Notes under the pieces: generated by a model | What the model was told of the DNA's origin: nothing | Databases searched by the model: none | Seen by the model: only the letters and a program-made list of their open reading frames with translations | In this document: positions 16,747 through 25,230 of the stretch, in pieces | How the letters are laid out: each line of letters begins with the position of its first letter | How positions within the stretch are numbered: the stretch's first letter is position 1 | Assembly (NCBI GenBank): GCA_016285885.1 | Contig: JAEERP010000006.1 | Coordinates: 88,174 to 152,173 of the forward strand | Direction: 5' to 3' | Length of the DNA stretch: 64,000 nt | DNA from: Paludibacteraceae bacterium | GTDB taxonomy: Bacteria; Bacteroidota; Bacteroidia; Bacteroidales; Paludibacteraceae | Program-made: the position numbers and the translations under genes

Positions 16747-18519
16747 ATGATAGAAGATTATTTCATACGAATACTACGCTGGAGAGAAGCCCATATTAAC
16801 GAGAAGCATTTCACCCTGTTCCTTAGTTTTCTGACAGGACTGTTCTGCGCCATCGCCGCACATATACTTAAGAGCATCGTCGCCTTCCTGCACGAGTTGG
16901 TGAAGAGCAACTTCACGGACGGCAGTTTGAACTACCTATACTTGGCGACTCCGATTATCGGTGTGTGCCTCGCCAGCGCCTACGTCCGTTACATCGTGAA
17001 GGATGACATCAGCCATGGAGTGACGAAGATCATGTTCGCCATCTCCCAAAAGAAGGCGCGCATCAAGCGGCACAACATGTGGTCATCCACCATAGCCAGT
17101 TCGCTCACCATCGGTTTCGGAGGATCGGTAGGAGCCGAGGCCCCGATCGTGCTGACGGGCTCCGCCATCGGGTCGAACCTTGGACAGCTCTTCCGCATGG
17201 AGCAGAAGACCCTGATGTTGTTGGTAGGCTGTGGTGCGGCAGGCGCAGTGGCAGGAATCTTTAAGGCGCCCATCGCTGGCGTCTGCTTCACGCTGGAGGT
17301 ATTGATGCTCGATTTGACGATGGCCTCCATCGTGCCATTGCTCATCTCCGCGGCGACCGCCTCCGTCTTCACTTATTTCCTCTCCAGTTCAGACGCCATG
17401 TTCACCTTCGAGGCCGTTCCTTTCTCCCTGCGCAACGTGCCTTACTACGTGGCTCTCGGAGTGATCTGCGGATTCGTTTCACTCTACTTCACGAGGGGAA
17501 TGACCAAATTGGAGTCCTTCTTCGCCAGCCTCGATACGCCTATCAAGAAGTTGTTCGCCGGAGGTATCATGCTGAGCGTCCTGATTTTCTTCATCCCGCC
17601 GCTCTACGGAGAGGGTTACGACACTATCGGCTACCTGCTCGACGGCAACGTGAAAGCCATCACGGAGAATAGCGTCTTCTACGATTTCAGGGATAATTTC
17701 TGGATGGTGTTGCTCTTCCTCTTCCTCATCATCTTCTTCAAGATATTCGCCTCGGCGGCGACGAACGGAAGTGGAGGAACGGGCGGAATATTCGCCCCTA
17801 GCCTATTCATGGGGTGCATCACGGGTTATGCGATGGCTTTCATCACCAACTATACTAGCCTAGGGACATTGCCAGAGAAGAACTTCGCCTTGGCGGGCAT
17901 GTCGGGCGTCATGGCGGGTGTCATGCACGCACCGCTGACGGGCGCCTTCCTCATCGCCGAACTGACGGGAGGCTACAGCTTGTTCATCTGTCTGATGATC
18001 ACAGCCACCGTCGCCTACGTCACCATCATAGCCTTCGAGCCTCATAGTTTGTACGCCATGCGTCTCGCCAAGAAGGGTGAGCTATTGACCCACAACACGG
18101 ACAAGAACATCCTCACCTTGCTGAAGACGGAAAACGTCATCGAAACGGACTTCCAAACGCTCCACCCGGAGATGTACCTGGGCGACGTCATCAAGATTGT
18201 GGCGAACTCCAACCGTAACATCTTCCCGGTACTCGACTCCAAGCATAGGATGGTGGGGCTCATCAGCCTGAACGAAATACGTAACATCATGTTCCGCCCG
18301 GAACTGTACAACCGCTTCAAGGTATCCAAACTGATGGTCTCCCCGCCGGACTTCGTCTCCGCCGACGAACCAATGGAGAAGGTGATGTACAAGTTTGAGA
18401 AGACCAAGGCGTGGAATCTGCCCGTGCTGGATGCGGAAGGCAGGTACCTGGGCTACGTCTCCAAATCGAAGATATTCTCCGCCTACAGAGAGTTGTTGGT
18501 GACGTTGTCGGACGAGTAA
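16747..18519 (+). CDS. ClC-family chloride channel/antiporter with CBS pair
   Basis: A 590-residue integral membrane protein. The ClC core (about residues 20-430) shows GSVGAEAPIVLTGS, with the gating glutamate at residue 131, and GGIFAPSLFMG near 345, matching the GxFxP anion-binding motif. The first selectivity-filter motif is the unusual DISHGVTK (87-94) instead of GSGIP. Two CBS domains occupy roughly residues 455-580 (LHPEMYLGDVIKIVANSNRNI and later VLDAEGRYLGYVSKS) and should sense adenine nucleotides in the cytosol. Whether it is a channel or an H+/Cl- exchanger cannot be decided. A heptad array follows the stop. Confidence 0.9.
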   Translation: MIEDYFIRILRWREAHINEKHFTLFLSFLTGLFCAIAAHILKSIVAFLHELVKSNFTDGSLNYLYLATPIIGVCLASAYVRYIVKDDISHGVTKIMFAISQKKARIKRHNMWSSTIASSLTIGFGGSVGAEAPIVLTGSAIGSNLGQLFRMEQKTLMLLVGCGAAGAVAGIFKAPIAGVCFTLEVLMLDLTMASIVPLLISAATASVFTYFLSSSDAMFTFEAVPFSLRNVPYYVALGVICGFVSLYFTRGMTKLESFFASLDTPIKKLFAGGIMLSVLIFFIPPLYGEGYDTIGYLLDGNVKAITENSVFYDFRDNFWMVLLFLFLIIFFKIFASAATNGSGGTGGIFAPSLFMGCITGYAMAFITNYTSLGTLPEKNFALAGMSGVMAGVMHAPLTGAFLIAELTGGYSLFICLMITATVAYVTIIAFEPHSLYAMRLAKKGELLTHNTDKNILTLLKTENVIETDFQTLHPEMYLGDVIKIVANSNRNIFPVLDSKHRMVGLISLNEIRNIMFRPELYNRFKVSKLMVSPPDFVSADEPMEKVMYKFEKTKAWNLPVLDAEGRYLGYVSKSKIFSAYRELLVTLSDE

Positions 18520-18521
18520 AA

Positions 18522-18541
18522 ATAGTTAAGAGTTAAGAGTT
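18522..18541 (+). repeat. Heptad array (AGTTAAG) after the ClC stop
   Basis: ATAGTTAAGAGTTAAGAGTT begins 2-3 bases after the stop at 18517-18519. Confidence 0.75.
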
Positions 18542-18559
18542 GGGGCTATCTCAATATTT

Positions 18560-18585
18560 TTTCTTTGCAAGGACCTGCAAAGAAA
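18560..18585. terminator. Hairpin, possible terminator of the ClC gene
   Basis: TTTCTTTGCA / TGCAAAGAAA form a 10-bp stem with a 6-base loop. No strong T-run follows, so a terminator role is uncertain. Confidence 0.45.
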
Positions 18586-18597
18586 CCTCTTGCACTA

Positions 18598-18628
18598 TTG
18601 ACGGAAAATAAATTATTCCTTATATTTG
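18598..18628 (+). promoter_or_regulatory. Promoter for the 18.7-kb lipoprotein gene
   Basis: TTG at 18598-18600, a 20-base spacer, then TATATTTG at 18621-18628. This is a good Bacteroidota promoter 34 bases before the ATG. Confidence 0.75.
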
Positions 18629-18661
18629 TTTTACATGAATAACACATAAAAAACAAAAAGC

Positions 18662-19126
18662 ATGAAGAAATTATTATTATTGATTGGTTCATGGGCAATG
18701 ATATTGGCCGGAACCGTAGCATTCACCTCTTGTGGCGATGACGATGAAGAGAACAACAACGCAAAAAAAGGCGAAGCCGCTGAATTGTTCGAAAGCTGCA
18801 AAGGGCTTGAAGGTGCTAAAATTGTGGGAGATGACGTTATTTACCAAACCGAACATCTCAATTCAACAATAACAGTCTTTCACTTTTTCAACGATAAGGT
18901 GGAAGGCATAAAAAGATACGTGGATTACTTGTTGGAAACGAACGTTAAAACGTGGGAAGCTTCGATATCAGATGGTTATTTTAATTATAAGACTGAAGGT
19001 CAATATGTCATCTTCGGCGAAGATATTGAAGTTCAATTTCAGAACATATCCAAACAGGAGCTTTGCGATAAACTAAATGCTGAAAATGGATACGCATTTT
19101 TCTGCGGAATGGATTTAGCACAGTAA
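18662..19126 (+). CDS. Hypothetical lipoprotein
   Basis: A 154-residue protein with a lipoprotein signal peptide ending AFTSCGDDDEE; the cysteine at about residue 26 is followed by acidic residues, a Bacteroidota export pattern favouring outer-membrane or surface localisation. The remaining ~125 residues hold no motif I recognise. They alternate short hydrophobic and charged stretches (ITVFHFFNDKVEGIKRYVDYL) compatible with a small alpha/beta fold. It has its own promoter and a terminator about 60 bases after the stop, so it is monocistronic. Confidence 0.75.
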   Translation: MKKLLLLIGSWAMILAGTVAFTSCGDDDEENNNAKKGEAAELFESCKGLEGAKIVGDDVIYQTEHLNSTITVFHFFNDKVEGIKRYVDYLLETNVKTWEASISDGYFNYKTEGQYVIFGEDIEVQFQNISKQELCDKLNAENGYAFFCGMDLAQ

Positions 19127-19185
19127 ACTTTAGCGGGATGGGAAGCAATATCAGAATTCCCTAAAGCGCTTAAATCAACACATTT

Positions 19186-19224
19186 CCGGTAGTGTTTCAC
19201 CCAAAGAACGCTACCGGATTTTTT
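19186..19224 (+). terminator. Terminator of the lipoprotein gene
   Basis: CCGGTAG at 19186-19192 pairs with CTACCGG at 19211-19217, followed by ATTTTTTT. Confidence 0.85.
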
Positions 19225-19246
19225 TATGAAGTAGACCATCCTGTCT

Positions 19247-20149
19247 TTACTTTTTCTTATCAATCTTAAAGGACAAAAGGATCTCGTGCGTATTGCTCGG
19301 CAGGGTGCAATTACTTCCCAAACCGCACTCATAGACATAGCCGAAGCGGAAGATGCGATGTTCGAGGCCTAACACCACGGAGAGGTAGGAAGGGTTGCAA
19401 CCGTTCACCAGGTCAGGGCGCCACGATAGTCCGCCCCATAGTAAACGTCGGTAGAAGAGCAACGTGCCCAAGTCCGCCACATGCACTTTATTACGGTTCA
19501 TATAGCCTAAATCCACCCACAGGTCCCAATCATCCCCCAAGACGAAGGAGCGCACCGCATAGCCGTAGAAATGGCGGTCGGACGAATAGGAAAGCGACTG
19601 GTTGTTCTGCACATGGGTGGAAGAGATTCCGAACGTCCAATCCTTCGAAGTGACCTCGAAGCCCACATTGAAGTCAGGGGAAGCCTCCGTGACACGCTCT
19701 TTCGACAGGTCCAGCAACGCACGCTCATACTCCTTGCTCAATGTGTTGGCGGAAGGGTCATAAGAGCCCCAGAAAGCGCCTGCGGAGATACCCATGGAGA
19801 GAATCCAGCGCGGATTCAGGTCTATCTGATAAGAGTATTCCGCCTTCACCTCCGTCATGCTATGCCCCACACCCATCACGTCACGGTAGACCGTCAGGCC
19901 TACGCCCGACTGGATGCGCTTGAAGTAGTTCGTGGCGTTCAGGAGCAAGGTATGCGGCGCATTGTCCACACCCAACCATTGCAGACGCCCCATCAGGAAG
20001 ATGTCCACATCGCCCGTGTTGCCCACGCCCGCAGGGTTGATGTTGCCACGGGAAAAGAGCTGCTGGGTAAGCAACAAGTCTTGCTGGGCGAAGGCGACCT
20101 GTCCCAAGCCCAAACATAGCAACAATATGTAGAAAAGCCTCTTCATCAT
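19247..20149 (-). CDS. PorP/SprF-family outer-membrane protein
   Basis: A 300-residue beta-barrel protein. The signal peptide ends QVAFAQ and is followed by the family hallmark DLLLTQQLFSRGNINPAGVG. Further family-like features are QWLGVDNAPHTLLLNATNYF and a C-terminal strand pattern. PorP/SprF proteins are outer-membrane components or partners of the type IX secretion system and of SprB-like adhesins. Here the gene overlaps an OmpA-family gene by 4 bases (ATGA), a common PorP-OmpA arrangement. No large adhesin is in the window; the upstream partner is an unknown 441-residue barrel protein. It may be an accessory paralogue and not the core T9SS PorP. Confidence 0.86.
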   Translation of the reverse strand: MMKRLFYILLLCLGLGQVAFAQQDLLLTQQLFSRGNINPAGVGNTGDVDIFLMGRLQWLGVDNAPHTLLLNATNYFKRIQSGVGLTVYRDVMGVGHSMTEVKAEYSYQIDLNPRWILSMGISAGAFWGSYDPSANTLSKEYERALLDLSKERVTEASPDFNVGFEVTSKDWTFGISSTHVQNNQSLSYSSDRHFYGYAVRSFVLGDDWDLWVDLGYMNRNKVHVADLGTLLFYRRLLWGGLSWRPDLVNGCNPSYLSVVLGLEHRIFRFGYVYECGLGSNCTLPSNTHEILLSFKIDKKK

Positions 20150-20745
20150 TCCTTCACTCTAACCACTACCCTACGGTTCATCAAATGTTCATATTCGTTC
20201 TTCGCATGCGGGTAGACCAGTTCCAGCTCGCTGCGACCAATCATCGTCAGCCGTTTCGGGTCGACTCCACGACGCACCAAGACCTCATAGACCCTTTTGG
20301 CGCGGCGCTCGGAGAGTCCTTGGTTATAGACCACCGTACCACGCTCGTCCGTATGTCCGATCACCTCGAAATCCTTTCCCTTATGGTAGTCGATGAAGGC
20401 CATGATGGTATCGAACTCCGCGGAATAGTCCGTGATGAAATTATTTTGGTCAAAGATAAAATAGACGATGCAGGTGTTGATGTCCGGGCGGGAGATGCGT
20501 GGCGGTGTCGGCAGCGTGTCCACGACGACGGAATCCTGCACGAGCGTATCCGCAGGCACAGTGTCCACCGGCAACACAGGGAGCGTATCCTTCTCCGTCG
20601 TATCCCTCTTCTCCTCCTCCACGACAGGGTAACGCCAGCTACGGTAGAAAAGGGAGGAACCCCGCTCCGTGATGCGTTCCTTCTTCTTCCCGTTCACCGA
20701 AGGGAGGATAAGCAAGAGCAATAATATGGAGAGTATCTTTTTCAT
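20146..20745 (-). CDS. OmpA-family peptidoglycan-binding protein
   Basis: A 199-residue exported protein. The signal peptide is followed by a Pro/Asp/Thr-rich linker (residues ~40-85, with repeats such as DTLPVLPVDTVPADTL). The OmpA C-terminal domain begins near residue 90. It contains VYFIFDQNNF, the peptidoglycan-binding stretch VIGHTDERGTVVYNQGLSERRA near 135-155 and YEHLMNRRVVV near the end. The Asp and Arg that hold diaminopimelate in this family are present. It should tether an outer-membrane complex to the cell wall. Both ends overlap neighbours by 4 bases, so the three genes of this cassette are translationally coupled. Confidence 0.9.
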   Translation of the reverse strand: MKKILSILLLLLILPSVNGKKKERITERGSSLFYRSWRYPVVEEEKRDTTEKDTLPVLPVDTVPADTLVQDSVVVDTLPTPPRISRPDINTCIVYFIFDQNNFITDYSAEFDTIMAFIDYHKGKDFEVIGHTDERGTVVYNQGLSERRAKRVYEVLVRRGVDPKRLTMIGRSELELVYPHAKNEYEHLMNRRVVVRVKE

Positions 20746-22067
20746 TCCTTTTTTTCTTTAACCCAAGAATGTACTTTAAAGCTACGATCGAAACGCAAAG
20801 CGAAGGTCGCCGCATAATCAACGCTGGACTCGTCCAAGTCGTAATAGGCCTGAAGACGGAAAAGCATGACGTCATTCAAATCATAAGCAGCCTCAGCCGT
20901 AAGCATGTGGCGGTAACGGCGCTCGAAAGAGTCATCGAAGTAGCTCCTCGACTGGAAGAGGTAACTACCCCTACCGGAGATGAACCCGTCACCATACCAA
21001 TAACCTATATTGGCATCTAAATAACGACGTTTTTCATGCACAGTATAGTCTATCTCCCCCTTTGAGAGCTCACGTGAAGAGAACCAACATTTGCTGTACA
21101 CCAACTGAGGGTAGATACCCCACCCCTTTTTGAAATGGGTATGGATATGTTGACCATCGGAACGGTTGGAGAAGCCGAAGACCGGCAAATCCACTCTAAA
21201 GCTACCACTTTGGGGGGTATTTATGGAATAAATCAGGCCAGTCGCCACATTAGCAAGGGTCTCGATGCACGTGTCCTGCACCGCATCGATTTGTCCTCCC
21301 CGATGGTTCATCATCAAATGGATAGGGATTCCTATCCAATGGCGGACATCCTTATCGTTATCAGGTTTAAAACTCGTCGCTATCGTGTTCACCCATCCAA
21401 AAGTGAATTTCTCCTGCCAAGGAGAGTCCACGACGATGAAGTCCTCCCAATTGCACCACATCTCAGACCACCAATGTTTGGTGTAGGCGAATACCTGCAA
21501 TCCATCTTCCTTGTTGGCGTAGAAGAGTCTGTCGTAGTCATACATCGGCTGATAGAGTCCATGACCAATACGTTCATCGGACAATGTACCACCCAAGATC
21601 CTTATGCCTTTTACCGGCCTATATTCTATCCGCACGATGGGGGAAACCTCCCGCAACCTCTTATGGTCGCCCGCAATCCCCAAGAGATGGAGACCAGCGG
21701 AGGCGCTCAGCCTTTCGTCATGGATGTAGGTGAACGTCGGTTTCAGGAAGAAACCCAATGCGCTATACCCTTTCGTGTAAGGAAGGAAATACTCCGCGTC
21801 ACGGACGAAGGTCGTCACATTCGGATTAAACAGGAGCGTCAATCTTTTACAACCCGCTCTATCTCCCCCGTACATGTATCGAACAAATGTTTCGTCATTG
21901 ACGACAAATGTATCTACCGGCTGGATGATTCGGGGATAATGTACATCGTCGACAATAGCCATTCCTCGGTGATAACTAGAACAAGCCGCCATAGAGTCCT
22001 GGCCGTCCGCTTCCACATTCAGGAAGTGAAGCAATACCACAAGTACCATTAACACGGATTTCCTCAT
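20742..22067 (-). CDS. Unknown outer-membrane beta-barrel protein
   Basis: A 441-residue protein with a signal peptide (VLVVLLHFLNVEADGQ). Its body is rich in aromatic, alternating strands, for example YDLNDVMLFRLQAYYDLDE and VDYAATFALRFDRSFKV at the C-terminus, as expected of an outer-membrane barrel. It also has a cysteine pair in DRAGCKRLTL and an early ACSSYHRG segment. I do not recognise the family. It is the first gene of a three-gene coupled cassette with OmpA and PorP/SprF proteins, so it may form the surface or barrel partner of that envelope complex. The proS terminator lies just upstream; no clear TAnnTTTG box is seen between them. Confidence 0.7.
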   Translation of the reverse strand: MRKSVLMVLVVLLHFLNVEADGQDSMAACSSYHRGMAIVDDVHYPRIIQPVDTFVVNDETFVRYMYGGDRAGCKRLTLLFNPNVTTFVRDAEYFLPYTKGYSALGFFLKPTFTYIHDERLSASAGLHLLGIAGDHKRLREVSPIVRIEYRPVKGIRILGGTLSDERIGHGLYQPMYDYDRLFYANKEDGLQVFAYTKHWWSEMWCNWEDFIVVDSPWQEKFTFGWVNTIATSFKPDNDKDVRHWIGIPIHLMMNHRGGQIDAVQDTCIETLANVATGLIYSINTPQSGSFRVDLPVFGFSNRSDGQHIHTHFKKGWGIYPQLVYSKCWFSSRELSKGEIDYTVHEKRRYLDANIGYWYGDGFISGRGSYLFQSRSYFDDSFERRYRHMLTAEAAYDLNDVMLFRLQAYYDLDESSVDYAATFALRFDRSFKVHSWVKEKKE

Positions 22068-22092
22068 ATATTCTACCCCTAAGAAAAGGAAA

Positions 22093-22125
22093 AGGCGTCA
22101 GGACTGATAAACGTCCCAACGCCTA
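22093..22125 (-). terminator. Terminator of proS
   Basis: On the minus strand AGGCGT...GGGAC...GTCC...ACGCCT is followed by TTTCCTTTTC. It separates proS from the barrel-protein gene. Confidence 0.75.
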
Positions 22126-22137
22126 TGAATGAATTCA

Positions 22138-23622
22138 TTAATATGATCTTGCGAAGAGCACCCTGCACTTGGACGGTTTGCCCGTCACCATGCACTTGCC
22201 AGGCTCCTTGTCGTCGCCCAGGTAGGTGTCGAACGGAACGCAACGGATGGTCGCCTTGGTCTCCTCCTTGATCTGCGCCTCCGTCTCCGGAGTGCCATCC
22301 CAATGGGCCAAGATGAAACCGCCCTTCTCGATCTCCACCTTGAACTCGTCGTAGCTATCCACCTTCTTGATCATGGAGTTACGATAGTCCAAAGCCTTCT
22401 TGAAGATATTCTTTTGGATCTCATCCAATAGGTTCTTAACATAAGCGTCGATGCCCTCCAAGCTGACGGTCTCCTTCGTGAGCGTATCACGGCGAGCCAC
22501 CTCGACCGTACCGTTCTCAAGGTCTCTTGCGCCCATCGCCAAACGTACCGGCACACCCTTCAACTCATACTCGGCGAACTTCCAGCCTGGCTTCTTAGCG
22601 TCCGAATCATCATACTTAACCGTAATGCCCAAAGCCTTCAGCTTAGCGGTGATCTCGCTCACCTTAGCGGAGATCTCAGCCAACTGCTCGTCCGTCTTGA
22701 AGATAGGCACGATCACCACTTGGATCGGTGCCAAGTTAGGCGGCAAAACCAAACCGTTGTCGTCGGAGTGCGTCATGATGAGCGCACCCATCAGACGGGT
22801 GGAAACGCCCCAAGAGGTAGCCCACACATAGTCGAGCTTTCCTTCGCGGGTTTGGTACTGCACATCGAACGCCTTCGCGAAGTTCTGTCCCAGGAAGTGG
22901 GAAGTACCCGACTGAAGGGCCTTGCCATCCTGCATCAGGGCCTCGATGGTATAGGTGTCCACCGCACCGGCGAAACGCTCCGTCTCGGACTTCACGCCCT
23001 TGATGACAGGGACTGCCATGAAGTTCTCCACGAAATCACCATAGACATTCAGCATCTTCTGTGCCTCAGCCTCAGCCTCCTCGTAGGTCTCGTGAGCCGT
23101 ATGGCCCTCTTGCCACAGGAACTCGGCGGTACGGAGGAACAAGCGGGTACGCATCTCCCAACGAACCACGTTCGCCCACTGGTTGCAGAGGATCGGAAGG
23201 TCACGGTAAGAGTGAATCCAGTTCTTGTATGTGTTCCAGATGATGGTCTCGGAAGTAGGACGGACAATCAACTCCTCCTCCAACTTGGCTTCAGGGTCCA
23301 CCACCACACCGCTCCCGTCGGGATTGGTCTTCAGTCTGTAGTGGGTGACAACCGCGCACTCCTTCGCGAAGCCTTCCACATGGTCAGCCTCCTTGCTCAA
23401 AAAAGATTTAGGGATGAAAAGAGGGAAATAAGCGTTCACATGACCCGTCTCCTTGAACATACGGTCCAACTCATGCTGCATCTTCTCCCAAATAGCATAC
23501 CCGTACGGTTTAATCACCATACAACCTCTCACTGCGGAACTCTCCGCCAAATCAGCCTTGATCACCAAGTCGTTATACCACTGTGAGTAATCCTCACTGC
23601 GTGGAGTCAATTCTTTTGCCAT
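22138..23622 (-). CDS. proS: Prolyl-tRNA synthetase, archaeal/eukaryotic type
   Basis: A 494-residue class II aminoacyl-tRNA synthetase that charges tRNA-Pro. The N-terminal catalytic domain shows [16 protein letters not shown] near residue 35, motif 2 around [20 protein letters not shown] near 160, and motif 3 in [14 protein letters not shown] near 270. The anticodon-binding domain and the C-terminal zinc-like domain with CVPFD and [14 protein letters not shown] follow. It lacks the inserted editing domain of the bacterial type and is shorter, so it belongs to the ProS type 3 group common in Bacteroidota. It is monocistronic by its own promoter and terminator. Confidence 0.95.
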   Translation of the reverse strand: MAKELTPRSEDYSQWYNDLVIKADLAESSAVRGCMVIKPYGYAIWEKMQHELDRMFKETGHVNAYFPLFIPKSFLSKEADHVEGFAKECAVVTHYRLKTNPDGSGVVVDPEAKLEEELIVRPTSETIIWNTYKNWIHSYRDLPILCNQWANVVRWEMRTRLFLRTAEFLWQEGHTAHETYEEAEAEAQKMLNVYGDFVENFMAVPVIKGVKSETERFAGAVDTYTIEALMQDGKALQSGTSHFLGQNFAKAFDVQYQTREGKLDYVWATSWGVSTRLMGALIMTHSDDNGLVLPPNLAPIQVVIVPIFKTDEQLAEISAKVSEITAKLKALGITVKYDDSDAKKPGWKFAEYELKGVPVRLAMGARDLENGTVEVARRDTLTKETVSLEGIDAYVKNLLDEIQKNIFKKALDYRNSMIKKVDSYDEFKVEIEKGGFILAHWDGTPETEAQIKEETKATIRCVPFDTYLGDDKEPGKCMVTGKPSKCRVLFARSY

Positions 23623-23650
23623 CTTGTATTTTTGTAAATCTTTTAAAGCA

Positions 23651-23658
23651 CAAAGGTA
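23651..23658 (-). promoter_or_regulatory. -7 promoter box of proS
   Basis: The minus strand reads TACCTTTG about 28 bases before the ATG. The -33 region falls in a heptad array and has no clear TTTG. Confidence 0.65.
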
Positions 23659-23660
23659 CG

Positions 23661-23850
23661 AAATTATAATTAAGAATTAAGAGTTAAGAGTTAAGAATTC
23701 CATAATGCAATACGAATCACTTCCCATTCGAGCTATCCCAACGGGCTAAAAGCCCAATAACATTATATAGCCCAGGGTAACGCCCTGGGACGATTACAAA
23801 GGGAGGTGGCATTTTATTATAATTAAGAGTTAAGAGTTAAGAATTCCATA
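23661..23850. repeat. Duplicated heptad array flanking a REP-like double hairpin
   Basis: Heptad arrays (AATTAAG/AGTTAAG) at 23661-23701 and 23819-23850 carry the same right flank: AATTCCATAATG, then GAATCRCTTCCCAT after a short variable stretch. This indicates a direct duplication about 154 bases apart. Between them lie two hairpins, GGGCTAAAAGCCC near 23734-23751 and CCCAGGGTAACGCCCTGGG near 23769-23789. These resemble the intergenic REP-like elements of Bacteroidales. Nothing in the 319-base gap between proS and the PstS-like gene appears coding. Confidence 0.75.
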
Positions 23851-23886
23851 ATGTACATTCAAATGCGAATCGCTTCCCATAGCAAC

Positions 23887-23924
23887 GATGCCCTGTCCAT
23901 GGCCAAATGCACGGACAGGGCATC
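23887..23924. terminator. Strong hairpin after the PstS-like gene
   Basis: GATGCCCTGTCC pairs with GGACAGGGCATC (12 bp). It lies 18 bases beyond the gene's stop on the minus strand but lacks a good T-run. Confidence 0.6.
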
Positions 23925-23941
23925 GGTATAATATTTTACAA

Positions 23942-25153
23942 TCAGAAAACAATCTTCTTCGCACAGAGGCTTCCATCGCCCTGCAGCAAGTAAACCACAT
24001 GCATTCCACGCAAACCTTCCGGTATTTGCACGTCGCAGGAGAGAACTGCGCTTTCGAACACCTTCCTTCCCTCCAAATCATAGATTTCCAATCGTTTAGG
24101 AAGATTCAGGGAGATGATGGTAAGGGTATGGTCGCTGTAACTCAGTTCGAATGCTTCGCTCTCCGTCATGCGCACACCCGTGTATGCGTTCAGGGGCACA
24201 TATCCGCTTTCGTCGACGATAGCCTGGCCCGCATCGCTTGTGAGGAACTCAAACAGTTTGTAGGCGACGGAAGACTTGTCGATGTCGGAGCGCACCGCCG
24301 TATAGACCTTGGAAGTGTACGGATAGGTGCCGTTCATGACATTCTCCTTGGTCATCTCCACACCGTCCACGCCGACCGCCCTAACCTTCTTGCTATCCAC
24401 CATGACCTTATAGTAGTAGAAAGGCGAGAAGGCGATGCCCGCCGTGTCATCCTCCAGTTGGTAATACGGAGACATCATCGTCCTACCGATCTGCATTTCA
24501 GGGAAATCCGCGATCGTCAGTCCATCCATCACCATCGTCTCGAACTTCTCCTGGCTACCCGAGTTCCTGTTCCGCACATACGGTTTCATCACGCAATCCA
24601 GGCCGCCCACCTCCGACCAATTCGCGACCTTCCCCATATAGATGTCATGGATCTGATCGATGGAGAGGTTGCTGACAGGGTTTTTCGCGTTCACCATAAA
24701 GGTGAGGGCGTCCCGCGCGATCGGCTGTTCCAGCAAGGTCACCCCCTGCTCCTCCGCATAGACTTTCTCGTCGCGGGAGATGCTTCTGGCGGTAATGATA
24801 ATATCCACCTTGTCATCGATGAGATTGACGAACGCCCCGTGCGTGTTGTTGTTCAGCAAGCGATTGAGCAGCAAGTCACGCCTCGTCTCCTCGTCACATG
24901 TATAGTTAGGCTCAACATACCTTGGCGCATCCTCCTGACGCTGGATAAACGGGCTGTATTGCCACTCATAGTCATACCCCAACAACTTGCACATCAAAAT
25001 GAGCCGTAGCGGACTGGTCGATTCAGAGCCATCCAGCACAGGGAAGTTGCTTGTTGTGATGTTCAACTCGGGATTCAGCCCGAGCGCCTCCTGCCCCCTA
25101 CAAGTGAAGATGGCGAGGAAGGAGAAAATGATAAAAATGAACTGTTTTTTCAT
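23942..25153 (-). CDS. PstS-like phosphate-binding protein with T9SS sorting domain
   Basis: A 403-residue exported protein with a signal peptide ending FTCRGQ. Residues ~30-315 are a periplasmic-binding-protein fold of the PstS type. Motifs seen are FPVLDGSESTSPLR, DIIITARSISRDE, LSIDQIHDIYMGKVANWSEVGG and RNRNSGSQEKFE, which correspond to the phosphate-site loops. About 75 C-terminal residues form a T9SS type A-like domain (KRLEIYDLEGRKVFES, then GMHVVYLLQGDGS and a basic KKIVF end). No pstCAB genes are nearby. PstS normally feeds an inner-membrane ABC transporter, so a sorted version implies action at or outside the outer membrane. A heavily modified ligand pocket is possible. Confidence 0.82.
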   Translation of the reverse strand: MKKQFIFIIFSFLAIFTCRGQEALGLNPELNITTSNFPVLDGSESTSPLRLILMCKLLGYDYEWQYSPFIQRQEDAPRYVEPNYTCDEETRRDLLLNRLLNNNTHGAFVNLIDDKVDIIITARSISRDEKVYAEEQGVTLLEQPIARDALTFMVNAKNPVSNLSIDQIHDIYMGKVANWSEVGGLDCVMKPYVRNRNSGSQEKFETMVMDGLTIADFPEMQIGRTMMSPYYQLEDDTAGIAFSPFYYYKVMVDSKKVRAVGVDGVEMTKENVMNGTYPYTSKVYTAVRSDIDKSSVAYKLFEFLTSDAGQAIVDESGYVPLNAYTGVRMTESEAFELSYSDHTLTIISLNLPKRLEIYDLEGRKVFESAVLSCDVQIPEGLRGMHVVYLLQGDGSLCAKKIVF

Positions 25154-25230
25154 GGATCGTATCGATTAATATTTTCAAAAAGAAAGAGGTCAAAGATATA
25201 AAAATCCATGACCTCTCTCACAAAAAAAAA

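Noticed and set aside
23888..25009. A 373-codon plus-strand frame opposite the PstS-like gene
   Set aside because: Antisense shadow; no promoter, signal peptide or family features.
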